Origin: Adineta vaga
Taxonomy: Eukaryota > Rotifera
Direction: 5' to 3'
Assembly: GCA_021613535.1 (NCBI GenBank)
Contig: CP075493.1
Location: 2,976,001-3,040,000, forward strand
Length of the DNA stretch: 64,000 bases
Under the pieces are notes generated by a model that ran no database searches, was not told where the DNA came from, and saw nothing but the letters and a program-made list of their open reading frames with translations. Position 1 is the first letter of the stretch. Each line of letters starts with the position of its first letter. The translations under genes were made by a program, and so were the position numbers. Shown here piece by piece: positions 34,387-46,601 of this stretch.

Positions 34387-35728
34387 TTATGCTTTTAAAA
34401 ATTGATTGTTGTAGTTCTTGTGTTGTTTTAGATAAATAATTCCAATAGAATTATAATTTGATGCGACAATTGGATCATCTGATTTAAATATTTGAAGTGA
34501 TTTTTGAAACTAAATCCTACTATTGCAATTTTACCTAATACATGATAATATTTCGCTAGATATTTCGGATCAGATGGAAATTTATCAAATCAGTAATTAT
34601 AATACTTTTGTGCTTCATCAAATTTATTCATTTTCAATAGGATATCACTGAACAAAACTAAAGAATCATCTCCATGATGATAAACTTCATTTAAATAATC
34701 AAATAATAATTTCATATGATGATTATGGACTGGTATATAATTTCAATCCAATAATCCAAATACCATCGTTGTTACAATGAATTTGAAATTAATATTTTGA
34801 ACTTCGAGTGCTTTATTCAATTGACGATAGAGAAATGATTGTCTTGTATACCATCACAAAGCTGCAGATGGACAATAATTCTGTTCGAATTCTTCAATCA
34901 GTTTTAGTTGTGATTGATTATCTTCATATTCATGCTTACAAAGAGAGATAGAAATTCATTCGAATGAGACAATCAATCAATAATTGAAAACAAATAAAAT
35001 GACCATTCATTTCATTAGTTGATTGACCTTCGTCAATACTTGTAGTGAGGATACTAATTGAGAGATTTTCATTCTTTTTCATCTGTTTTCATTGAAGCTG
35101 ATCAGTTAGATCATTCCAAGATTGAGCCACTGTTTTGATCTATAAGAAAAAAAGATAGTTTCTCCATCAAAGCTCAACTGAAAGACGTATTCGACATCTT
35201 ATTGTTACAAAATCGATATCAGTATAGATTATAAACGATATAGTGTATACTCATCAAGGTTAAATACCGAGAGTTGTTTACGTATCTAATATAGTCATTA
35301 TTTTAAATTTAAATATCCTCATTTAGTTTATAAGATATGTATACTCGCCGTATAATTACTACAGAAATATTTACATATCATATTAGCAAATAGTTCGGTC
35401 CATTGTTGATTTTCGTCTTTGTTCATACAATAGATATAAATTGAATATATTTGTTGTAGTTGATGTATCGAGGAAGAATGATTTGACCTAATGAACTATT
35501 AAAAATTAAAACAACGCGATCTTCTTCTGAGATGGATTGTATATATTCTTCACATTCACATTCATTTTCAAATATCTTCCAATAATAGATGAATGTCTGC
35601 AACTGTTGTTGAACTCTATGATTTTCTTCAAGAATATTTACTACAACATCGAGCCAAATGAGTTTGTCTGATTTTCAATTTTGTTTTTGTTGATCCGAAG
35701 TTAAATTAAACATCGATGAAAAATCATA
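34387..35728 (-). pseudogene. Decayed ADP-ribosyltransferase/TPR gene of the bdelloid expanded family
   Basis: Minus-strand fragments in order: KLIWLDVVVNILEENHRVQQ, CECEEYIQSISEEDRVVLIF, NSSLGQIILPRYI, a shifted frame IYIYCMNKDENQQWTELF, WNDLTDQLQ, GHFICFQLLIDC, a block ending in WYTRQSFLYRQLNKALEVQN, then TPR-like KMNKFDEAQKYYN, YLAKYYHVLGKIA, FQKSLQIFKSDDPIVASNYN, SIGIIYLKQHK and a stop. This order (regulator-like N-domain, WYTR...LYRxLNKAL block leading into an ART domain, then TPRs) is that of a large family I know from bdelloid genomes. Damage seen: an in-frame stop after KQN, a frameshift near 35440, stops in the WYTR block (TGA at a Trp-like position), after VFGLLD and after KYYNY, and a frameshift between HVLGKIA and FQKSL. 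The ART catalytic core with its R-S-E motifs appears deleted. The product is not functional. Confidence 0.75.
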
Positions 35729-36097
35729 TTGCTAAGAGAGCATGATAAGAAAACTGTGCCTAGTTAACCGTAACTTTAATTGATGTCTCACGTTTTTGTT
35801 TATATACATAAAACAAATACAAGTGTAAAAAAAAAGAATGACTTCATTTAGTAGTTAACAATCGACGAGAAAGATTGTTTTTCTTCACATAAGTAAGTAC
35901 CGATTAAATAAGGCGAAATTAACTCGTTATCAACTTACTGTAGATTCTTTAACAAATATCTTTTTTTGGACAAATACAACAATTCAATATAAGTTGTAAC
36001 GTCTAGTTTTTATTTATCGAAAACAGTTTTTCTTTTGACTTTTCAAATAAGATCATTTTTATTTTTCTCCATAACAGTAATTATAAAACGTCATCAT
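35729..36097. other. Short non-coding region
   Basis: AT-rich spacer between the SPCS1 stop and the ART-TPR relic; nothing recognised. Confidence 0.4.
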
Positions 36098-36599
36098 TTA
36101 TTGATCCTTTTTTGTTTTTGGTTTACGAACATCTTTAGGCGATGGTTTTGTAGATGAATTAGTTTTATTGCCATTCGAATCGATTGGTTTTTGCCATTGA
36201 ACAGGATTATTTCGATACATAGGCCATGGTGGAATAGTTAACTATAAAAAGAAAACATGATTTCGTATCGACTTATTTTAATCAATCCAATCACATACAA
36301 ACGCAGAAACTAATACTCCGAAGAGAACACTATAGATCGTCATACTAAATTGTTGCATCATATATCCAGCAAGAAAACCAATAAGCTATTGATAAAGAAA
36401 TAATGAGGAAAAAAAAACTCACAGAATGAGAATAAATGAAATGTCTTACACCAAAAAACACAATGATAACTTGGAATAATCGTTCGGCCATTTTTTGACC
36501 ACGAAAATCCTGAAAATAATAGAAAAAGAATTAAATAAAATAAGAACGAAATTTTGTCATTACCATATGGGTTGCAAACGGCCATTCAATATCGAGCAT
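36098..36599 (-). CDS. SPCS1: Signal peptidase complex subunit 1
   Basis: Four minus-strand exons beginning at 36599: MLDIEWPFATHM | DFRGQKMAERLFQVIIVFFG | LIGFLAGYMMQQFSMTIYSV and LFGVLVSAF | LTIPPWPMYRNNPVQW plus a Lys/Pro-rich tail ending KTKKDQ. Length about 105 residues, as in the family. MDFxGQKxAExxFQ, two membrane helices forming a hairpin, and the LTxPPWPxYR block at the second helix exit are the SPCS1/SPC12 signature. It is a non-catalytic ER membrane subunit that shapes signal peptidase specificity. A 3' splice site (TTTATTTCAG) lies about 31 bases upstream of the start with no visible donor. Divergent from NEK1 with about 308 bases between starts. Confidence 0.93.
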
Positions 36600-36907
36600 T
36601 TCTTTTTCAATAATTATATTCGAATATTCTGAAATAAAAACGCCTTAGTTAGTCTATGTAAGAAAATAAAAAAAGAAGAATCGCGTTTGATTAACTGACA
36701 CGCCATGAGTTCATACGATTGGTCCATCATTTACGGATGTCGCCACTATTTGATAAGTTTTTTCTTTCTTTCTTGAGAGGTTGTATCCATGGGAGATTAT
36801 TAGAATATGACAATAAAACTAGATGATTCACAATTTCTCTTTACATATTGACGTCAATAAGTAATATATTTAGTCGTAATATCGTATGATCAGACATTGA
36901 ATTTCAA
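36600..36907. promoter_or_regulatory. Divergent SPCS1/NEK1 promoter region
   Basis: 308 bases between the start codons of two divergently transcribed genes. No TATA box at a compelling position; shared bidirectional control is an inference from position alone. Confidence 0.35.
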
Positions 36908-39900
36908 ATGGAGAAATACAATAAGCAAAAAGTGATCGGTACAGGTGCTTTTGGACAAGCATGGCTTGTTCAATCGAAAATTGATGCAAAGAAATTTGTT
37001 ATGAAAGAAATCAAAATTGCCAAAGTAACTTGAAAATGTCAATTAAATTCGAACAATAATTTCTATTTTCTATTCGATTAGATGGGTAAAAAAGAACGTG
37101 AGGATTCAAGAAAAGAAGTATGTCTTCTGTAATGGCATAAGAAAATATTTTCATTACAAAATGATTTATTTTGATCTTTAGGTTAAAGTTTTGAGTGAAA
37201 TGAAACATCCATATATTGTTTCATACATCGAATCATTTGAAGGTAATGTCATATGAAATGATCGTAAGAGCTTCGATGATATACTAATTCCATTGAATTT
37301 AGATGCAACAAGTTTATTTATTATTATGGATTTTTGTGATGGTGGTGATTTACATTCACGTATTCAAGCACAACGGGGTGTAGTTTTTAACGAAGAGCAA
37401 ATACTTGATTGGTTTATACAAATAACTCTAGCACTCAAACATGTTCATGATCGTAAAGTACTTCATCGTGATATAAAATCACAAGTAAATAAAAAAATAA
37501 TTTGTATCAGAACAAAACTTTTCGTATTCTAAATTGACTATTTCAGAATGTATTCTTAACAAGTAGTGGTTCAGCAAAACTAGGAGATTTTGGTATTTCA
37601 AAAGTTTTGAATACGTAAGTTGTTTTTTTCGAAGAATAAAAATATTTTACATAAAGAATAATTCTTTTTGTATAGAACATGTGAATTAGCTCGTACACAG
37701 ATTGGTACACCATATTATTTATCGCCTGAAATTTGTCAACAGAGACCTTATAATAATAAATCAGATGTTTGGAGTCTTGGTTGTGTTTTATATGAATTAA
37801 CAACTCTTAAACATGCAGTAAGATATTTATTGAAGAAGATTCTAATCAAAAAATGTTTTCTTCTCATAGTTCGATGCAAATAATATGAATGGTCTGATGT
37901 TAAAAATCATTCGGTAAGCATTGCCATTTACAAAGAAATGATTTGGATCAGATTGTGTTCGTTTTGTTTAGAGGTTCATTTAATCCAATTCCAACGAGAT
38001 TTAGTGCTGATTTACGAGGTTTAATTGCATTAATGCTGCGCCGAGAACCACGGTATGATTGTTATCTATTCTTCTCTTTATTCATAACTTCATTCTTTTC
38101 TTCTTACATAGTGAACGTCCTTCTGTTAATACAATTTTAAAAAAACCATTTATCAGTTGTCGTATTCCAAAACATTTAGCGGATGAAGTATAATTCTTTT
38201 ATATTTAAAACTATCTTCATACATTTATGTGATTTATTTAGGTACATCAAGCTGAGTTTGACCATACAGTTTTACATGGTCAACGATTATCGTTAGATGG
38301 TGCACATCCAAGTCCATTACCACGTCCATCGTCAGTTCCCAAATCTAATGTGATATCTCCCTCACCAGCTTTTGTTCGGCCAAGTTCAGCAGCATCAAGA
38401 GTATCAGCACGTGAAGCGGCGAAAGTCAATGTGGATCATTCACCCATAAAACCTACACCTTTTGCTACTCCTGGTGGTGCTATTCGGTTTGTGAATATGG
38501 TAATTTTTCACTTTGAAAATCATTTCTTCTGTGTATTGTAGTGCATCACAAGAGAAGAAAGTGAATCAAAAACAAGTTTTTGCTGTTGATAAAGAGAGTG
38601 AAATCGAAAAACGTCGTCGAGAACTTGATAAACAAAAAGAAATACGTGATAAACAAATAAAAAAAGAAGTCTGTTCAATGAAAAAGATTTCCTTATTAGA
38701 AAGAAAAACAATTTTGTTTTTTACGTTTAGGCTGAAAGTTTAGTGAAAAAACAACAAAAATCAATTGAAAATGAGAGAAAAGCAAATATTTTGCGTGATG
38801 AGACCGCATTCGTTTCTTATACAGTGGCAGTGATTCGGTAAGATTAAAAATCATCTTTATATTTCGAAATCAATCTTCTCAATTACAGGATCAATTGGAT
38901 GTAAATAAGCAACGAGCTCCACCACCAGTCATTGGTCAACCGAAAGCAAATCTAGTTTCTGTTCCCTCATCTGCAAGAGAAGCGGTATGTTAACGAAGAA
39001 AATATTCTTATTGACTTTAGAAAAAACAGAAAACTCAATTTCAGGTTACACCATCACCAGTTCCAAGCACACCTAAAGTAGATAGTTATAAACAATATCA
39101 TGAAATATTGGATCGACATAAGCAAAAAATGGCTGATGGAGAACGAAATATGGATGAATGGAATAAAAGTATGAATATTAGTGTTCGAGATTTACATTTA
39201 TAACATATCAAATTTCTAGTTAATCAACCACAAAAACCTTATTCTAATGTACAAATGCAGCAAGCACCCGTTCGTGTTAATCACAATTTACGTCCAACAC
39301 CAGTGTATTGACTAAAAAACGTATTTTTTCCTATTTTAAATCCTTGTATAATTTTAGTGCCAATGTTGATCGACCAGCAATAGTAAAAAATGATTATTTA
39401 GAGAATAGACAACAAGCTCAGATGAATAAAGCTCGTGGTCAAGGTTATGCTGCAGTAAATACTAGACTTTGATAACATTATAGGACAATAATACTGTTTC
39501 GTTAAGGGTGGTGCTGCTGCTGCTGTTATCAATGCTAATATTGGTCAAGTAGCTGCGATAAATCGAAATCTAGAAGAAATTCGTCGAAAAAATCTCGCCG
39601 GTAAACGAGATATCTACAACAAACCACCAATGGCATTTAGAAAACCTCCAATCAATAAAGTAATTATAGATAGTTTGGTCAAGTCTTAAAAAGAAAGCAT
39701 AAAACTTCTTTGTTTCAGCCACCTGTACTAGGCAAGTTGATGAACGATATCGTTCCGCTTATGATCAAGAAATTATTGTAGCACAAAGAGAAAAAGAAAA
39801 AGAAGTTTGTATTTGTTAAAACAAACAATTGAAAATGATCGATTCTTTTTCTATAGAAACAAGCTCAAGAAGTAATGGATAAGATTGAACCAGTTCCTAA

Positions 39901-41476
39901 TAATTTAACTGAATTACTGAATGATATTGGTGTTCGACCATCAAGGTTTGTATTCAATCACTTTCAACAACCGTTTATTATTAGAGCAAATCTTTTCTAG
40001 TGCAAATCAAGAACGAAAGAATAATATTTTACAAAACTTAAATCAACGTAGTGCTCGAGAAAATTGGCACGATAAAGGTGGACCACCTAAATCTCGTCCA
40101 CAATGGAATCAACAAGCACGTCTTGATTCAGCTGTGTTGAATCGTCAATCAGTTATGAACGATTCCTGTGCACCGAATTTAAGTATACAAGGTCAAGCTA
40201 TGAATTTTGCTAATCCAAGTACGCCAAATCGACCACAATGGGGTGCAGCTCCAAGAGATACATTAATCAATGCTCTTGAATGTGCAAATGCTCATGAAAG
40301 TACAATAGCAAGTACAGTCAGTAAAGATACATTCGAAATTAATTTACAACCATTATCAAATCGATTGAGTTCAAGTCAAAAAAATGAAACATATCTTATC
40401 AGTAGTCCAAAATCGACCATTTCTTCTAATGCTACCGATATAACCACAAAAAAATCTACAGAAAACGGTGTAACTACTGAAGAATTGGATAGAACAGTAA
40501 CATCTCAACCAAAAGAAGATAATAAAGAAAAGTAATAGATTGTGTTGTATTCACTTTTACTCTTACTTTCTAATAGAACAACAAGATTGCCACCACCACA
40601 CAAAGATGAACTCGTCGAATGTTTAGCAACAGGACGTTTTGATGCTAAGAATAAATTTGTAAGTGATATTTATTACGTACGAAGTGCTGCTTTTCGCTTC
40701 AACATGTCATTCTTTGAAGGAGCGTTAACATAAAATGGACCGAGAAATATTGTAGAGATGTCTTGAAAACTGTTTTTTGTTCTAGCTTCTTCGAACAGTC
40801 TCCAATCCAGAATTACATAAAATCGATGAAGTCCCTGAAGAATCAACACTCAAATCGACAAAATTAAATCGAAGTTTAACTGATATTATTCAATCATTTG
40901 GAGAACCTTTATTTACCAGTACGAAAAAAGAAGCTGCAAACAATAGTGATAGTGATTCGAATACCGATGAAGAGACATCAGATTGTGATGATGAGGATGA
41001 AATGCATACATTATCATTACTTTATCAAAGTGTACTGAATGATGACGATGATAACGACGATGAACATAAGATAAAACATTCTGCAAGTGAACCAGTTTTA
41101 AAAACAAATAAAAAAAGCAAATCAAAGACTACGGAAATTGCTGCTGAAGATAATGATAATGATGATGATGAGATGTGGTGTAATGAAGAAGATGAAGAGA
41201 ATCTTGAATATCGTGTTAAACTCGATCACGAAAGAGAAGAACAATTACGAAAAGTTCTTGGTGATGAAACATTAGAAATTGTTCGTGAAGCATTGGTAGT
41301 ATGAATGTTTTCTTCGTTAACAGTTGAAAAATAAATAGATATATTTTTTATTTTAGAAAAATGAAAATGATTCACAAGTTATAGCCAATCTTATACCTGA
41401 AAATAAACGTTGTTTAGTTGATACAGCTGCTCTATTAACATTGATAACAATGAATGCAAGGTCAATGAAAAAATAA
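36908..41476 (+). CDS. NEK1: NIMA-related kinase NEK1
   Basis: Multi-exon gene (about 19 or more short exons), start ATG 36908, stop TAA 41474-41476. Kinase domain: [12 protein letters not shown] glycine loop, VMKEIK with the ATP lysine, [49 protein letters not shown] catalytic loop, [58 protein letters not shown]. These match NEK1 over NEK2-11. Downstream are Lys/Glu coiled coils ([17 protein letters not shown]), NEK1-specific [17 protein letters not shown] and [11 protein letters not shown], an acidic segment, [16 protein letters not shown], and a C-terminal helix block [20 protein letters not shown] like the NEK1 tail. NEK1 acts at centrosomes and primary cilia and in DNA damage response. 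Splice choice around 38780-38890 is unclear: the borders I see change phase unless a GTGATT donor is used. AATAAA at 41599-41604. Confidence 0.92.
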
Positions 41477-41668
41477 CTGTTTGGCAATAATCAAGAAAGT
41501 ATTTTTTCCTATAATATAAAATATAATAATCTTCATTTCGTTCTATGTTTTTTTTGTACATCGATATTGTAATGTTGTTAATTGATATAGCATTTCACAA
41601 TAAAAATATTTATCTTTATTATAACTTAACTAGTAAAAGAAATCGAATCAAATGAATACTATTAAGAT

Positions 41669-44103
41669 TTATTGAAAGAAAACTTTATTGTTATGATTTT
41701 TGAAAATATAACATTCCTGGTAAACGAACATTATCGTATATAAAGCAGTTAATGGTGATGAGATAACAAGATAAGAAGCAGATTTTGATGAAAGAACGTT
41801 CATACGAGTACCAAAACGATTCATACGATTATGAGCAACATATGTGATAGAACTAAGTTTATCAATATAGTGAACATTAGGATCAGGTTGAGTTGGAATT
41901 CGATTTGAAGGAACAATATAAACAAAACCTTCGGATTTTTCCAATTGTAATGGAAAAGTTTTACCTTTTCCTAATGGAGCTGAGATTGATAGATCACCAG
42001 TAGATGTCCATTGAAGACTTGTACCAAGTCGTTCGAAAATTCGATTTCCACGAATTGATATAAGAATTGGAGTGGAATCACGTATCAAATGAGTTTTTGA
42101 TTGATTAAATAGATCTATTAATGAAAGTATATCGACATTACCATACCAATCTTTTAATTCTATAGGTGAACCAACAGCTAACCAACATTTATCGGCACGA
42201 ATGGAAAAACTTTGGCCAAAATGTCCATGTTCTTGTATGCCTTGTAATGTCAAGAAAAGACGAGGTCGAGGTGTAAAAGTATAAACATATAACTTTCCTT
42301 GATCGGCTGGTGCACTTATTAACAAAGTTGGAGATGTTGTCCTATGACTGATACATGATGAAGGAATCATTTGTAATGAATAGCCAAATTTTGATTTAGC
42401 ATGTTCACCCAAGATTGTATAAGATGCATTATTAATTGTAAAATGTTGATCAGATTGTTGATTATAGAATTGTGCATTAAGAAAAATCCAAACAGCACCT
42501 TGTTGTGGTTGATCATAACCATTCGGTTGAGCATATGGACTACTAATGATTAAATCTAACGATGTATCATTGTCTAAATGTGCTGTCAATACTTCGAATC
42601 CAATTGAATCATGTTCATTAACACCATCAATACGAACAAATGGTTTTATTGCAAGTCCATCTTTACTACCAGCAAAAATGAAAACAGCACCACGATAACC
42701 ATATCCATGCGATGGACTACTGACAACAAGATCATTAAATCCATCATTATTCCAATCAAGTGATGCTAAACTAGTACCAAATCGATCGCCATCACAATCA
42801 GGTGATATCAATGTTTGATTAGCAATTTGTTCAATGATACTAATCTTTCGTTCTGGAATTGGTACTTGATCTTTTCTTCCATAAATAATAAAAACACGAC
42901 CACCTTGTGAACAACCTAGATTATAATAATCCGGTGCGGATACAATCAAATCATCGAATCCATCACCATTAAAATCACCGAATAATGTTGTATGACCAAA
43001 TGATGCATAACTTTGATTCGATATCACACCAGTAGGAATTTCTGTATATTGCAATGTTGAAACTGATGTTTGAGAATGTGCTGACCAAGGTAGATAATTG
43101 GCTGTTTTTGAACGAACATATGTTATCGATTGTTGTTCTTCATGAAGCTGAGTCGAATGCGGTATTGTACAATTGAGATAGTATGGATTATTTGTTGATA
43201 TATGACATATATCGGTACCTTTTTCATACATAGCTACGATTTGATCCCAATATCGAACAGTTTGATGTGCCATATTTAATAAACCACCATGATAATATTC
43301 ATAGAGATTATCCAATAAAAATGTATCATTATGTGAATATTTTGGATATTCAAGACCAAGAAATAGAGCATCAGCAAATCGTCCAATAAACATAAAATCA
43401 GCACATGTTTGAACACGTTCAGCTGTTGCATTTGTTTCCAATGGTGAATCATAAGCAACAGCATAACGTTTATAAAGTTCTTCTAATTCAAGACTTGGAA
43501 TATACCATTTATCAGTAAGACCAATATAAGCAATAGGTAATTCATAATCAATAACACTATCACCACCTGGATCAACGTTCGAATGTGCTTTTTCTTCATC
43601 ACCATCATAACTTTCCCAAGCTGTTGCATCAATAAATCCATTTGGGCAACCAGTCAATCGTCCATGCCAGACAACATCAGCAATTTGATGAGATGCTATA
43701 CCAAGAAGAAAGGTAAGAAATTTTTGACCTTGAATATTATCAGATTGTAATGGTGGTGGATAACGATCACGCATGTATTCAATAGCAATTTTCATGAATG
43801 GATACCTAAAACAAGATTTAGTTTGTAAATGAAATAATAATCGATCAAAGATTTTCATTACCAATGCGTATCTTCAGCGATTTGATGTAAAGTTCCTCGA
43901 TAACAGACAGTATCATACATAACATCTGGATAAGGAGATCCACCTTGTAATGCATCTTGATGTTGTAAAACATAATTTCGATAAACAGGTTGATGTAACC
44001 AAAGATCTTGTGCACGATGTGATACTTCAATATGTGTTGTTATACCACATCCAAAAATGGCTGATGGAAATGAAAAAAGTAGGATAATTATATTTACTAA
44101 CAT
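41669..44103 (-). CDS. GPLD1: GPI-specific phospholipase D
   Basis: Two minus-strand exons, 44103-43862 and 43805-41669, give 792 residues (human GPLD1 840). A signal peptide (LVNIIILLFSFPSAIFG) precedes the zinc-dependent phospholipase domain: CGITTHIEVSHRAQDLWLH, LQHQDALQGGSPYPDVMYD, HQIAEDTHWYPF, GIASHQIADVVWHG; the Cys, His, Asp and Trp residues correspond to metal ligands of the family. The C-terminal half is an FG-GAP beta-propeller with calcium-type loops such as GDFNGDGFDDLIVSAPDYYN, DWNNDGFNDLVVSSPSHGYG and HLDNDTSLDLIISSP. Secreted; it cleaves the inositol phosphate bond of GPI anchors and releases surface proteins. The stop codon lies inside an AATAAA on the minus strand (41668-41673), so the 3' UTR is likely very short or uses the next signal near 41616. 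Tail-to-tail with NEK1. Confidence 0.94.
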
Positions 44104-44780
44104 ATTAAATTTTATCGAATAAATATCGTCTGTTTAGTTTCCCAAATCTATTTTGATTATAAAGAATATTAACAGATGATATTAATTCTCAGAATGATCA
44201 ATGTCAAACATATGTTTTCGATATTTCTTAATTCACATTCATTCACAAACCATTGTGTATGTAGGTATTGATCGAAATCGAAAAATCAATCAGATTGTTT
44301 TCCAGTTAACGACGATGCATAGCGACATCGTATCACATCATAACCAATCATGTTTTTTTTATTTTTGTTCAATTTTCAGTTCTAATTTCCATCTGTCATT
44401 TGTATACACCTGTATGCAGGTGATATGATATTTTGCGTCTATGTCGTTTCTTTTTAAAGACACATTCGTTGAAATATACAACCAGTTAGAAACAAGAAAT
44501 GATTGATGTCAGACATTGACATTCATTCCATGTTGTTTAATTTAAAGTTAAAGTAGAATGATTCTCAATCAAAATGAATCATTTGTTAATAGTTTAAACG
44601 TTGTGAATCATTTTTATCATTGTTTTAAATAATTGTAGATGGAAAATATACCTGAGATATCGATGATTAAACAATTCTTGTGTCTGCTAAGACAGTGTCA
44701 AAGATAACATTATTAGATAAGGTATTTATTACTAATAGGCCATCTATATATCCAAGTTCTAACTATGACTGCATTACAAA
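44104..44780. other. Divergent intergenic region
   Basis: 677 bases between GPLD1 (minus) and the next plus-strand gene. No supported gene; it holds the promoters of both neighbours. Confidence 0.45.
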
Positions 44781-45404
44781 ATGTCTTTTCAAGCCAACTA
44801 TCCAATTCCTCCTGTTGCTTCCAATGGTGCAGGTTTTCGCATTTTTGTACGTAGTGCTTATTCTGCAAAATACAATTTTGCTGTTGCCAATTACAATTAT
44901 GTATCATCGACTCATAAATTAAATATGCGTGGTGGTCATTTATTATTATTTCGATCTATTGTCGTAATCGTTTGGATCATTACCATGATCTTTGCCATAC
45001 TTTCTTTAATAAAATCAATTTTCATTATTTTTACTATTATCTTTAGTTTGTTTTACATCGTTTTATCCATCTATAATTCGTATGTATTCTTTCGAAATCG
45101 TAATCTTCTCAATGCTACTCGTCTTTTACCAATTAAAATCTTTACATTGAATGGTTTCGATTTTGAATGGATCAAAGTTCCATTGAATTCAGCGACTGTC
45201 ACTGATCGAATGAAAGATATTGATTCATCATCATTGGATCGTCTTCGACAAGAATTTGTTGGCAATGATCAAAAGGAAATCATTTGTATGACCTATACCA
45301 AGCAATATGCGGACACATATTCAACATATCCCAAAGAACTTCTTTTACATTTTGTAGCTTTTTTATTTACAATTATCTTTGGTAGTATTATGGCTGCATT
45401 GTAA
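44781..45404 (+). CDS. Uncharacterised multi-pass membrane protein (207 aa)
   Basis: Single-exon frame. Two adjacent strong hydrophobic helices at about residues 58-80 (FRSIVVIVWIITMIFAIL) and 82-105 (IFIIFTIIFSLFYIVLS), then a mixed domain, and a third helix at the C-terminus (LLHFVAFLFTIIFGSIMAAL). Between the helices lies a segment RNLLNATRLLPIKIFTLNGF and FVGNDQKEIICMTYTKQYAD. I do not recognise the family. The pattern suggests an ER or plasma membrane protein with the soluble loop between helices 2 and 3. An AATAAA-containing sequence follows near 45420. Coding status is well supported by composition and length. Confidence 0.7.
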   Translation: MSFQANYPIPPVASNGAGFRIFVRSAYSAKYNFAVANYNYVSSTHKLNMRGGHLLLFRSIVVIVWIITMIFAILSLIKSIFIIFTIIFSLFYIVLSIYNSYVFFRNRNLLNATRLLPIKIFTLNGFDFEWIKVPLNSATVTDRMKDIDSSSLDRLRQEFVGNDQKEIICMTYTKQYADTYSTYPKELLLHFVAFLFTIIFGSIMAAL

Positions 45405-45628
45405 TTTCGAAAAGAAGAAAAATAAACGAATGAGATTGTGTTGTGTAATTTTAAAATTGAAATTCAATCAAGCGTTCTGATTTGAGATGATATTGTACAC
45501 GTAGAAGAATAGCCAATTGATTTTTTTTATACAAAAAAATGAGAAAGTTGATATTACTAGATTCCTGTACATAACACTTCGAAAAACTTATGATACATCT
45601 ATTTTTTGTTAATCAAGAGAAGTCAGTA

Positions 45629-46441
45629 TCATGATTTATGATGCCTATTTCTCGCCAATCTTATTCGAGTAAATGATTGATCTGAATCTGGTAATAAAGG
45701 AACTATTCTATCGACTGGTACAGTATTTGGACTTATTGGTGAAGTTCTTTCTGAACTTGAAGAATCATTATCTACAAAATTTACAGGTGTAATTGGTCGA
45801 AATGGTATGTAATTGTTTGAATGAAAACGTGATTGATCTAAATTATACTGTTGATTCGTAGTTGCTCTATTTATTGAATCTTTCTGACCAATTTGAACGA
45901 TATTTCGATAGTCATCGTGTTCACTAAGATCTTGATCTTGCATGACATAAATCAATGTATCCCAATTGATATGATCAGATGTAACGACATGAACTTTGCC
46001 ATTGACATGTGCAATGGTGTTTTTCAATTCATTTAATTGTACTTTGATTTTTAGAAGTTCATTTTCTAAATAATTCTCTTCTTTTTGTTGTTGTTGCATT
46101 GTAATCGAAAGTTGTTCTAATTGAGTTTGAATATCTTCGAGATTTTTTGCCATCAACAATGTGATATTTGATCGAACTCTATCTGCAATTTCTCGAATAC
46201 GTACAATTGTTTCTTGTTCCCATTGATTTACTTCAATAAAACATGATAATTTATTCTGATCTTTGGAAATTCTTTCAGCAACATCACTGGATTCTTTCAA
46301 TTCATTTCTCATATTCATTAGCTGTTGAAATTGTTCCATTAATTCAATTTGATGTTTAGTCATGCATGACAAACAAAGTAACATTTCACATCCTTCACAT
46401 CGTGCACTACCTCTTTTTTCATTACATAATTTACATTTCAT
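45629..46441 (-). CDS. B-box-like zinc finger, coiled-coil protein (paralog 1)
   Basis: Single minus-strand exon, 270 residues. N-terminus MKCKLCNEKRGSARCEGCEM then LLCLSCMTKHQIEL has paired cysteines and a His in B-box/TRIM-like spacing. A long coiled coil follows (about residues 35-155: EQFQQLMNMRNELKES, QLEQLSITMQQQQKEENYLE, LLKIKVQLNELKNTI). The region INWDTLIYVMQ is shared with paralog 2, and a Ser/Pro-rich tail ends the protein (RTSPISPNTVP). No RING is present, so E3 activity cannot be assumed. The next gene upstream is a clear tandem paralog 160 bases away in the same orientation. Function unknown. Confidence 0.75.
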   Translation of the reverse strand: MKCKLCNEKRGSARCEGCEMLLCLSCMTKHQIELMEQFQQLMNMRNELKESSDVAERISKDQNKLSCFIEVNQWEQETIVRIREIADRVRSNITLLMAKNLEDIQTQLEQLSITMQQQQKEENYLENELLKIKVQLNELKNTIAHVNGKVHVVTSDHINWDTLIYVMQDQDLSEHDDYRNIVQIGQKDSINRATTNQQYNLDQSRFHSNNYIPFRPITPVNFVDNDSSSSERTSPISPNTVPVDRIVPLLPDSDQSFTRIRLARNRHHKS

Positions 46442-46601
46442 CTTGAATGAATCTATCTAAAAGATAAGCAAAAGATAATATCTAGAAAGGAATTTCATCA
46501 AGAAAAAAACAAAAGAAAATCATTCAGCAAAATTGAATAGATGAAAAATTACTTTTGAGCAAAATCATACATTTCCTGTTCATTACTTAATAAGATTATG
46601 A

